Of a stretch of DNA of 21,513 nt, positions 14,883 to 21,513 are shown in pieces. The notes beneath the pieces are model-generated. The model had not been told where the DNA came from. It saw only the letters and a list, made by a program, of their open reading frames with translations, and did not search any database. Source of the DNA: Chloroflexota bacterium. GTDB lineage: Bacteria; Chloroflexota; Anaerolineae; Aggregatilineales; Phototrophicaceae. The stretch spans positions 1 through 21,513 of the forward strand of contig JAADYY010000347.1 in NCBI GenBank assembly GCA_010092805.1, given 5' to 3'. The stretch's first letter is position 1. Each line of letters starts with the position of its first letter. A program made the translations under genes and the position numbers.

Positions 14883-15880
14883 CGGTAAAAGATAGGATTG
14901 GTCGATGGACTGCCGTAAAACGGCGCGAGCAGGTCGAGTTCCGCCTCAGTGACCAACTCGATCTGCTCAGTTTCCTCGCCCACCAAGTCAGGAAAACGTG
15001 GCAGACGCGAACAATCAGCAGCGACAAAACGCCGGAACAGCCAACCGAACCCCGACTGAAACGGGATGCGGTACCAAAGTTCGTTTTGGGTCGTCCCGGC
15101 GATGTTGACCACTGCGCCGCTCTCTAGCCCGTCCACGATGGGATAGTCCAGCGCAGCGCCCTGGCGCAGCCGCAGCGGGAGTCCATCGGTGGTTGCGATG
15201 ACTCCCTGGCAATCAATCGCAAGCGCAACCAACTGCGCGGCGTGCAGCGGCGGCTCTAACAGAATGGGGGTGCTGCCGTAGCGTGTTGCCACACCTGCGC
15301 CCGCGGGCACAGCGATCATCTCGTCGGCGGTCGTGACGGTCAGGCTGCCAGATGCACTGATGACCGCTTCGAGTTCGCCCGGCTGCGCCCAAACTGCGAA
15401 CAACGCGCTGGGCGCGGTGACGTTGTGCCGGGCTGCTGCGAGTTGATAGGCCCAACGCGCTGGATCATCGCCGAACTGCTGCACCGCGATGCCGCTAAGC
15501 ACCCCTTCGAGTATCACTTCATCATTGCGTGTTTGCGCAAACACCACCAGCTCATAGGTGCTGTCTGGCAGCAGCAGCAGCCGGTTAATCTGCTGAAAGG
15601 TGACGAACGCCCGCCCATTGCCAGTTGTGCGCACCCGATCTCCTGGCCCGATGGGTGCCACTGCCCCCGGCGGCAGCGCCAATTCCTCGCGCGTACCGCT
15701 GCGCAGCACCAACACCTCATCGGCCAATACCATCACAGCCGCCGCCAAATCCTGCGAGCGTGCTGGCGTGATCACTAACCCAAGCGCGATGACAGTGAGC
15801 ACCGCGCCCAAAGCCACCCGGCTAAATACGTGCGTCGATGTCATCATCCATTTCAGTGTCCACTTGATCGTCCGGTTCAT
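14879..15880 (-). CDS. FecR-like/SH3b extracytoplasmic protein, downstream partner of the CHASE2 kinase
   Basis: The 333-residue protein has a basic N-terminus, a hydrophobic segment (about 22-37) and a likely signal-peptide cleavage near residue 42 (PARSQ), so it should be exported. A FecR-like beta-rich region follows (about 47-125; GDRVRTTGNGRAFVTF and LLLPDSTYELVVF). The C-terminal part has an SH3b-like domain with LWYRIPFQSGFGWLFRRFVAADC. SH3b domains often bind cell-wall peptides. Two cysteines flank this domain at 66 residues spacing, as in the paralogue upstream. ATG 15880 has GAGG 10 nt ahead; ATG 15847 would also give a good signal peptide. The start lies inside the 3' end of the CHASE2 kinase gene (59-bp overlap), pointing to coupled translation. 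It meets the + strand receiver gene by 4 bp. Confidence 0.82.
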   Translation of the reverse strand: MNRTIKWTLKWMMTSTHVFSRVALGAVLTVIALGLVITPARSQDLAAAVMVLADEVLVLRSGTREELALPPGAVAPIGPGDRVRTTGNGRAFVTFQQINRLLLLPDSTYELVVFAQTRNDEVILEGVLSGIAVQQFGDDPARWAYQLAAARHNVTAPSALFAVWAQPGELEAVISASGSLTVTTADEMIAVPAGAGVATRYGSTPILLEPPLHAAQLVALAIDCQGVIATTDGLPLRLRQGAALDYPIVDGLESGAVVNIAGTTQNELWYRIPFQSGFGWLFRRFVAADCSRLPRFPDLVGEETEQIELVTEAELDLLAPFYGSPSTNPIFYR

Positions 15881-18581
15881 ACGGAGCAAACCTCGGTAAC
15901 GTGAAATAGAACGTGCTGCCTTCGCTTTCGATACTGGTAAAGCCGATGGTACCACCGTGCCCCTCGATCACCGACTTGGTGAGGCTCAGCCCCAACCCCG
16001 TCCCCTCGATGTGACTTGTGGCGGTGGACACAGCGCGGAAGAACTCGGAGAAGAGATCGGCTTGCGACTCAAGCGGGATGCCATACCCGGTATCTTCAAC
16101 CGCGAAATGCAGGGTTGCGTCATCGGCGTTCAACCGCACAACGATGGTTCCCGCATCCGGCGTGTATTTGATGGCGTTACCTACAAGATTGGTGATCGCC
16201 TGAGACAACTGACCCGGATCACCCTGCACATGCAGATCGTCGGCCTGAAGTTCAAGGGTGAAGTGCTGCTGTTTGCGAATGACATCGGGCTGGTGGCTGC
16301 CGCAGACATCCCGCACCAGCAGACTCAGGTTGACCGGCTCAGCGGCGATCTTGCTAGAGCGCAGCCGCTCAAGGCTGAGAATATCATTGATGATATTGAG
16401 CATATCAACGCCCGCGCTCTGAATATACGAGAGATAGCGCTGGTTGGTCTCGGACAACCCACCATTCATGTCAATCAATTCGGCGTAGCCGCTGACGCGC
16501 GACAGCGGGTTCTTGAGATCGTGCGAGGCCAGGCGCAGCATCTTCGTTTTTAGCTTGCTGAGATCAACGAGTGCCGTCACATCCACCAGCACCACCGTCC
16601 ACAAGCCATAGCCACGCAACGGGGCCGCCCCAATGCGCAGCGACACCGCGCCAATCGGGACATCATCGAAATGGAACGCCGCCCCAGACGCCAGGCCATC
16701 TTTGAAGCGCTTGAGCAGCAGCGGATCGTCGGCTTTGCGCAGCAACTCAAGCAGAGTAGATTGTGCTGAGTCGGGTTCGTCGAACAGCGGGGCCAGAGCA
16801 TCGTTGCACTGTATGATCTGGCCGGCATCATCGCTGATCGCGATCCCGGCGGGCGATTCAGCGAACACTGAATCCAACAACGATTTCTGGCGTTGCAGCG
16901 CATAATACAGCGTCAGATTGTCGATGTGCGGCGCTAACTGCTGCGCGAATTCGGCCAGCAGTCGCTGGCTGGCACCGCTCAAGCGCCGGGGATGCGCAAG
17001 CAGCATCACGCCCTGCCGACGCCCTTGCCATTGAATGGGCACAAATGTATACGGATCGCGGCGAATGATCGTCGCGCTGTCGTCGGCGGCTGTCGGTGCC
17101 GATGCATCCGGCCACTGCCGCTGGGGGTCGTGTGTGAAGCGCCGGCACGAGTCCCCATCAAGGTGGAGGTCAAGCGCGGCTTGCGCGCCGGGCACAAGGC
17201 GCGCCAGGTCGGTGAGGATGTAGTCCGCGATCTGTTCAATGTGCAGCCGCTGTTCCGCCACATGCCGCAGGCTGTCCAGCAGAAATTCTTTGCGCTGGCG
17301 CAGTCGTGTCTCGCGGATGATGTCTGTGCCAATCGCCACCCCCAACGGCAAGATCAGGGCGAGCGACGTATCAAACAAATTGATCATCACGAGGGCGGTA
17401 CTAAAGGTCGCCGAGGCGCTGAAGAACCAGACCAGCACCAACCCAAACGCCCACATCACCTTAATATACCAGCGCGGCAGCGCGTAAATTAGGCTGGCAG
17501 CCAGCGCCAACCCAACGATCAAGACGGCCTGCCAACTGTCCGGGAGGGTACTCACCGCGCGGTCTTGCAGCAAACTCTCAATCGCGTTGGCCTGAATCTC
17601 GATGCCAGCCATGAGGTCGCCGCGTGTTGATGCAGGCACCTGATACTGTTCCAGCAGCCCGGTCGTATTGATCAAACCAACCAACACGATCTTGCCAGCG
17701 AACTGGCTCAGATCGACCTGTTGGTCGATGATCGCGGCCAACGAGATCGTCGGGAAGGTGGCGGGCTGTTCAGTTGGTGGGCTGCTGGGGGGGCCAAAAT
17801 AATTGAGCTGCCACAGCCCAAAGGCATCCACCGACAGCCGCCGCCCAGCCACCATCAGCGCGCCCGGCTCTGCTGTGAGCACCTGCGACGCTGCGCCTGC
17901 TGGAATCCGCAGATAGGCCAGGTAAGTCGCCAGGCTGAAGCTGAAGTGGTCATTGAAATCTGAGTCCGGCGGCGCTTCATCCAGCACCGTGATCAAGGAG
18001 GGCTGACGCCGGATCACGCCATCAATATCGGGGATGGTGTTGGCGTAACCGCGATAATAGAGCGCGGCAGCATCCGCTATTACCGGACTCAGCGATAGAT
18101 CGGTGCTGAATTGCAAAGCGGCGAGATCGCCCTGCTCACGCATGGCCGCGACGCTGTTGATCCCCGCGTTCGCCAGCACGATCCGGGTGCCTGCTTCACG
18201 CAGCGCCGCAAGTGCATCGACCAGCAGCGCGTCGTCCGCCGCCTCACCGCTGAACAGCAGATCGATAGCGACGACGCGCGCGCCGCTGCCTGCCAGCGCA
18301 TTCAGAAGATCAGCGTACACCCGACGTGGCCATTCGGCGGGCGCGCGTCCATACGCTGCCAGGCTGGCATCATCGATGGCGACAATAACAAGATTCCCAC
18401 TGGTCGCTTGCTGCACGAAGTAAGTGTCATTAAGCCGCAGCCGCAGCGCCATGAAGAGGTTGCCGCGCCAAATCAACAGCAACACCCCGGCGAGCACCGC
18501 GCCAGCGATTAACATGGAGCGCAGCCGCGCCGATAGGCTCAGGAAACGGCTCCAGCGCATTGATGTTTGGGCAGGCAGCAC
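15822..18581 (-). CDS. CHASE2-PAS sensor histidine kinase
   Basis: The 919-residue membrane kinase has a first TM helix (about 22-40), then an extracytoplasmic CHASE2 sensor (about 43-325; NLVIVAIDDASLAAYG, WPRRVYADLL, AIDLLFSG and GKIVLVGLI are typical). Three TM helices follow (about 351-367, 375-393, 396-418). Inside are a GAF-like region (about 430-560), a PAS domain (about 568-675), a HisKA box with phospho-acceptor H687 (LASHDLKNPLSRVSG) and an HATPase with N802, DTGYG (830-834) and GTGLGLS (860-866). The GTG start shares its G with the TAG stop of the upstream FecR gene (TAGTG), which suggests translational coupling; ATG 18560 is an alternative without a ribosome site. FecR/SH3 proteins flank it on both sides and are its probable extracytoplasmic partners. 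It has no receiver domain of its own. Confidence 0.95.
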   Translation of the reverse strand: MLPAQTSMRWSRFLSLSARLRSMLIAGAVLAGVLLLIWRGNLFMALRLRLNDTYFVQQATSGNLVIVAIDDASLAAYGRAPAEWPRRVYADLLNALAGSGARVVAIDLLFSGEAADDALLVDALAALREAGTRIVLANAGINSVAAMREQGDLAALQFSTDLSLSPVIADAAALYYRGYANTIPDIDGVIRRQPSLITVLDEAPPDSDFNDHFSFSLATYLAYLRIPAGAASQVLTAEPGALMVAGRRLSVDAFGLWQLNYFGPPSSPPTEQPATFPTISLAAIIDQQVDLSQFAGKIVLVGLINTTGLLEQYQVPASTRGDLMAGIEIQANAIESLLQDRAVSTLPDSWQAVLIVGLALAASLIYALPRWYIKVMWAFGLVLVWFFSASATFSTALVMINLFDTSLALILPLGVAIGTDIIRETRLRQRKEFLLDSLRHVAEQRLHIEQIADYILTDLARLVPGAQAALDLHLDGDSCRRFTHDPQRQWPDASAPTAADDSATIIRRDPYTFVPIQWQGRRQGVMLLAHPRRLSGASQRLLAEFAQQLAPHIDNLTLYYALQRQKSLLDSVFAESPAGIAISDDAGQIIQCNDALAPLFDEPDSAQSTLLELLRKADDPLLLKRFKDGLASGAAFHFDDVPIGAVSLRIGAAPLRGYGLWTVVLVDVTALVDLSKLKTKMLRLASHDLKNPLSRVSGYAELIDMNGGLSETNQRYLSYIQSAGVDMLNIINDILSLERLRSSKIAAEPVNLSLLVRDVCGSHQPDVIRKQQHFTLELQADDLHVQGDPGQLSQAITNLVGNAIKYTPDAGTIVVRLNADDATLHFAVEDTGYGIPLESQADLFSEFFRAVSTATSHIEGTGLGLSLTKSVIEGHGGTIGFTSIESEGSTFYFTLPRFAPYEPDDQVDTEMDDDIDARI

Positions 18582-19549
18582 TACTGCTGGGCTTCCGGCG
18601 TCGCTTCAGGGATGCCCAGGGTATCTGGGTCAATGGGATCGCCAACCTGACTGTAGAGCAGGGGGTCTTCGGTCACGCCGTCTTCGAAGACGCGCAGACC
18701 TGCACAGTCTGGAACGACCTCGGCAGTGGTGGACAGCACCCAACCGAACCCACTCCGATAATTGATGCGATACCAATCACCAGTTGTGTTGACACCGAAG
18801 AAGCGGAAAATCTCATCAGGCGCGATGGTGCCCACACGCGGCTGCTCCAGCGAAGGCCCCAGCCGGACATTCAGCCGCACATCATCAATCATGGTTACGC
18901 CCGCTTCACAGCCGTCCAATGCAGCGTCCAACTCGGCATAACTGGACGCGCGCACCACATCGCTAAGCGGGCGATTTCTATCGGAGCGAACGCCAAATTC
19001 GGCGGGCACCTCTGCGTTTTCGTCCTGCGCGCCAGCCGAGGCCATCCCTTCGCGCACCAGCATCCAACTGCGCCCGCCACCCGCGACGCGCACCGAGAAA
19101 TTTGTCCCGCGCGCCGCCAATGTCATTGCCGGCGTTTCGACTTCATAGCTTGAATTGGCCCCCAGCACCCGGTTCAAACGATTGGCGGTTTCGCCAGCCA
19201 CCAACTCAACGGTGACGCGGAAATCGTCGGATTCGGTTTGCAGCTCCAGAATACGATATTCGCTGTTGGGGCTGATGGTCGTGTCGGTGCCATCGGCAAA
19301 GAAAGTGATCCGCGCCTGCCCAGTGCCATCAGTGCGAATAACATCACCAACGCCGACAATCGCTTCGACGTTCACCACAATTGGGTTAACCGTGTTGGCG
19401 CGCTGCACCTCTACCCCAGCGTTGAGCACTTCCAGCGACGCTGCGAATTCATTTTGTGCCGCAGTGTAATTCGCGCCAAAGACGAGAATCACAGCCCATG
19501 CCAGCATCCACCTTTTTGTGCGCAATCGCTTGTCAATCGTCAATGACAT
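18581..19549 (-). CDS. FecR domain/SH3b extracytoplasmic protein, upstream partner of the CHASE2 kinase
   Basis: The 322-residue protein starts at ATG 19549 behind GGAGAAGG (19557-19564). The 44-residue longer frame to 19681 lies in the leader and is not used. A signal peptide is clear: basic KRLRTKR, hydrophobic WMLAWAVILVFGA, cleavage near TAA-Q (residue 31). A FecR domain spans about 45-157 (VGVGDVIRTDGTGQARITF, then TISPNSEYRILEL, then TLAARGTNFSVRV). An SH3b domain covers about 224-282 (VRLNVRLGPSL, then DWYRINYRSGFGW), with cysteines C213 and C282 flanking it. The Pro/Glu-rich tail is probably disordered. FecR-type domains sense or relay signals outside the membrane. As the first gene of the FecR-CHASE2-FecR operon, it is directly coupled to the kinase by TAGTG. 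Confidence 0.9.
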   Translation of the reverse strand: MSLTIDKRLRTKRWMLAWAVILVFGANYTAAQNEFAASLEVLNAGVEVQRANTVNPIVVNVEAIVGVGDVIRTDGTGQARITFFADGTDTTISPNSEYRILELQTESDDFRVTVELVAGETANRLNRVLGANSSYEVETPAMTLAARGTNFSVRVAGGGRSWMLVREGMASAGAQDENAEVPAEFGVRSDRNRPLSDVVRASSYAELDAALDGCEAGVTMIDDVRLNVRLGPSLEQPRVGTIAPDEIFRFFGVNTTGDWYRINYRSGFGWVLSTTAEVVPDCAGLRVFEDGVTEDPLLYSQVGDPIDPDTLGIPEATPEAQQ

Positions 19550-19569
19550 GATCAGGCCTTCTCCAAGAA

Positions 19570-19686
19570 GCATCGCATGATGCACCCCCAAGCGGGGACG
19601 GTTCCGCTCACCAAAATAATGTGTTGCTCTCAAGTTCAGGTGTGAGATAAGCGCGCTCAGGGTGGGGGGGACCCCAGCCACCCTGA
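19570..19686 (-). promoter_or_regulatory. Hairpin-rich 5' leader of the FecR/CHASE2 operon
   Basis: Between the predicted promoter and the FecR ATG, the - strand RNA can form at least three hairpins. The largest has 9-bp arms (19657-19665 with 19678-19686, 12-nt loop). CCCC/GGGG is at 19586-19597 with a 4-nt loop, and GCATC/GATGC at 19570-19583 with a 4-nt loop lies just ahead of the ribosome site. No U-tract follows the big hairpin, so it is not an ordinary terminator for the upstream kinase gene. The leader may control translation or transcript stability; no known riboswitch class is recognised. Confidence 0.45.
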
Positions 19687-19729
19687 TACACCAAGGCTTG
19701 AGATAGCCGCCACCCTAACCTACACCACC

Positions 19730-19758
19730 TTTATAATATCAGTGTGGAAGGTTGGCAA
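19730..19758 (-). promoter_or_regulatory. Sigma70-like promoter for the FecR/CHASE2/FecR operon
   Basis: On the - strand, TTGCCA (19758-19753) and TATAAA (19735-19730) are separated by exactly 17 bp. An overlapping extended -10, TGATATTAT, reads 19741-19733. Transcription would begin near 19723, leaving about 175 nt of untranslated leader before the FecR start. It is the best promoter in the window by consensus. Confidence 0.6.
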
Positions 19759-19794
19759 GCCAATTCGTTAACTCTACGTGGATGCCTCAGAGGA

Positions 19795-21513
19795 TCATTG
19801 CGCGTCGATCAACGGGAGATGAAACCAAAACAACGCTCCCTCGCCCTCGCGCGAGTCTACGCCAATGCAGCCGTCATGGAGTTCGACCAACTGCTTGGAA
19901 AGCGCCAGCCCTAACCCAGCCCCCTCATAAGCGCTGGTGAGCGTCTCATCCAGCCGCTCAAAAGGGCGAAACAGCCGATACTGCTGCTCTGCTGGGACAC
20001 CAATGCCGGTGTCTTCGACCTCCACACGCACGAACGGCCCGCTGCGTTTGACCCGCACCCACACCCGTCCCCCAGACGGTGTGAATTTGATGGCGTTGTT
20101 CAGCAAATTGGTTGTGATCTGGATGATCCGATGGCGATCACCCTGAATCAGTAGACTGTCGTCCAAATGCGCCTCGATGTGAAGATTGGCGTCGTTGGCC
20201 TGCGCTTCGACCATCTGCAAGCTGTCCGCAACCAGATCCGCCAACGGCCACTGCTCGAAGTTCACGACGATCTTACCGCGCTCAATCCGGCTCAGGTCGA
20301 GAATGTCGTTGACCATATTCAGCAAGTGTTTCCCGCTGACCAAAATATCCTGAACATATTCGGATTGGCGGGGTTCCAAACGCCCCACGGTTTGCATCGC
20401 CAGCACCTGAGCCATCCCCAGAATCGCGTTGAGTGGTGTACGCAGCTCGTGGCTCATGTTCGCCAGGAACATTGACTTGGCATGGCTAGCTGCTTCGGCG
20501 GCCACCTTCGCGTCGGAAAGCTCCTCACGGATACGTTTCCGCTCCGTGATGTCGCGCGAGACGCCGACCACTTGTTTCAGGTTGCCGACCTCATCGCGCA
20601 CCGGGCTTAGGTGGGTTTCGACCCAAATGTATTCACCGGAAGCGACACGCAGGCGCATCTCAATTTGCGTCGTCTGTTTCACAGCAAGTTTATCGGGGTA
20701 GGCAGCATCCCAGCCAGCGTAATCATCAGGGTGGACAAACTCGCGGAAGTTGTGCGGCTTCAACGTGCTGAAATCGTGGCCGAGTGCGCGCTCCAATGAT
20801 GGGCTGACGTAGATCAAGCCATCATCGAGATCATGCAGCGTGACAAAGTCCGACATATTTTCGGCCAGCAAGCGATACCGGCGCTCGCTTTCGCGCAGTG
20901 CGGCCTCCGAGCGCTTTTGCGGGGTGATGTCGCGGGCGCTGCCATAAAAACGCAGCGGCTGCCCTTGTGCATCGCGCACCAACCGCACCGAGGTCGCCAC
21001 CCAGCACACCGAGCCATCCCGCGCAATGATGCGCACTTCTGTATTCAAATGCCCCTGCCTGAGGAGTAGTTCGCCGTAGCTGGGCAAACGCTCAAGCTCA
21101 TGTGGGTGCAAAAGATCGGCCCATGCGGCAGTTTGCAACGTTTGTGTGTCATACCCACCCAACGTCCGGGCTGCGCCAACCCCCCATTCACACACCACCC
21201 CGGTTTCGGTGATCTGGTAGCTGAAGGCGTAATCTGAAGCAATCTCGGAGATCATGCGGTAGCGGGTTTCGCTGGCTTGCAACTTCGCTTTGATTTGCCG
21301 CAGCACGTTGATGCTGTGCTTGAGATTCTTGTTGGCGTTACGCAGCGCTGCGGTGCGCGCCTCCACCAAGTCGCCCAGGCGCGTTTGATGCCGCCGCAGC
21401 GCTTCCTCATAAATGCGGCGTTCGGTGATGTCCTGCATCACATCATAGACACAAATCGCCTGCGGATCGTCGAGCGTGGGCCGCGGCTTGGCGCGGTCAT
21501 AAATCCAGCGGAC
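19795..21513 (-). CDS. Multi-PAS sensor histidine kinase, 5' end cut by window edge
   Basis: The frame is open to the window edge, giving 572 residues of the C-terminal part; the ATG/GTG at 21441 is internal. The first 33 visible residues are the end of a PAS/PAC unit (VYDVMQDITERR). A coiled-coil linker (about 34-80) and two complete PAS-PAC units follow (about 82-200 and 206-325, each ending in a DIT motif). The kinase core has the H-box FLANMSHELRTPLNAILG with phospho-acceptor H355, the N-box LLNNAIKFTPSGG, G1 VEDTGIGVP and G2 GAGLGLALSK. No TM segment and no receiver domain are seen in this part. It lies 245 bp upstream of the FecR gene, separated by a promoter, so it is probably a separate transcript. 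Signal and partner are unknown; the stand-alone receivers at the island's centre are candidates. Confidence 0.95.
   Translation of the reverse strand, partial: VRWIYDRAKPRPTLDDPQAICVYDVMQDITERRIYEEALRRHQTRLGDLVEARTAALRNANKNLKHSINVLRQIKAKLQASETRYRMISEIASDYAFSYQITETGVVCEWGVGAARTLGGYDTQTLQTAAWADLLHPHELERLPSYGELLLRQGHLNTEVRIIARDGSVCWVATSVRLVRDAQGQPLRFYGSARDITPQKRSEAALRESERRYRLLAENMSDFVTLHDLDDGLIYVSPSLERALGHDFSTLKPHNFREFVHPDDYAGWDAAYPDKLAVKQTTQIEMRLRVASGEYIWVETHLSPVRDEVGNLKQVVGVSRDITERKRIREELSDAKVAAEAASHAKSMFLANMSHELRTPLNAILGMAQVLAMQTVGRLEPRQSEYVQDILVSGKHLLNMVNDILDLSRIERGKIVVNFEQWPLADLVADSLQMVEAQANDANLHIEAHLDDSLLIQGDRHRIIQITTNLLNNAIKFTPSGGRVWVRVKRSGPFVRVEVEDTGIGVPAEQQYRLFRPFERLDETLTSAYEGAGLGLALSKQLVELHDGCIGVDSREGEGALFWFHLPLIDAQ

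Noticed and set aside
19657..19686. Intrinsic terminator for the multi-PAS kinase
   Set aside because: The stem is strong but no U-tract follows on the - strand, and it lies downstream of a good promoter, so a leader hairpin fits better.
1..21513. CRISPR arrays, tRNA or rRNA genes, insertion sequences
   Set aside because: No regularly spaced repeats, no cloverleaf-like or ribosomal sequence, and no transposase motifs were seen on either strand.

Overview
The window is GC-rich bacterial DNA, densely coded, with short intergenic gaps, several GTG starts and clear Shine-Dalgarno sites. The mix of proteins (Ser/Thr kinase fused to TIR and TPR, CHASE2 histidine kinase paired with FecR/SH3 proteins, REC-GAF-HisKA_3 kinase, membrane-anchored TAXI protein) looks most like a Chloroflexota genome of the Anaerolineae type. 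That assignment is an inference from protein style; the window has no rRNA, tRNA or marker gene.

Region 1 (1-6838) holds metabolic and envelope genes. It starts with the 3' end of a carboxymuconolactone-decarboxylase-family gene. Next come a radical SAM/SPASM enzyme, a small convergent zinc-ribbon protein, and two GT4-type glycosyltransferases whose 3' ends overlap by 58 bp on opposite strands. A + strand operon follows: an unrecognised two-TM protein, a P-loop kinase of the FlaR/adenylate-kinase-like type, and a degenerate 5'-nucleotidase/metallophosphoesterase-like protein.

Region 2 (6939-14882, + strand) is a signalling block. It begins with a 1041-residue kinase-TIR-TM-TolB-like-TPR protein. 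A membrane-anchored TAXI solute-binding protein follows, with no TRAP permease in sight. Then come a soluble REC-GAF-histidine kinase, its probable partner NarL/LuxR response regulator, and two overlapping stand-alone receiver-domain genes.

Region 3 (14879-21513, - strand) is a second signalling block converging on the first with a 4-bp tail-to-tail overlap. It contains a FecR/SH3 protein, a CHASE2-PAS histidine kinase coupled to it by a TAGTG junction, and a second FecR-like/SH3 protein overlapping the kinase's 3' end. They appear to be transcribed from a good sigma70-like promoter through an approximately 175-nt hairpin-rich leader. Upstream lies another multi-PAS histidine kinase, cut by the window edge.

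Regions 2 and 3 together make one island with three histidine kinases, one Ser/Thr kinase, three receiver proteins and three extracytoplasmic ligand- or wall-sensing proteins. The two single-domain receivers sit exactly where the blocks meet and could be shared phospho-acceptors (inference). I saw no CRISPR array, tRNA, transposase or prophage gene, and no gene-free stretch over 300 bases.
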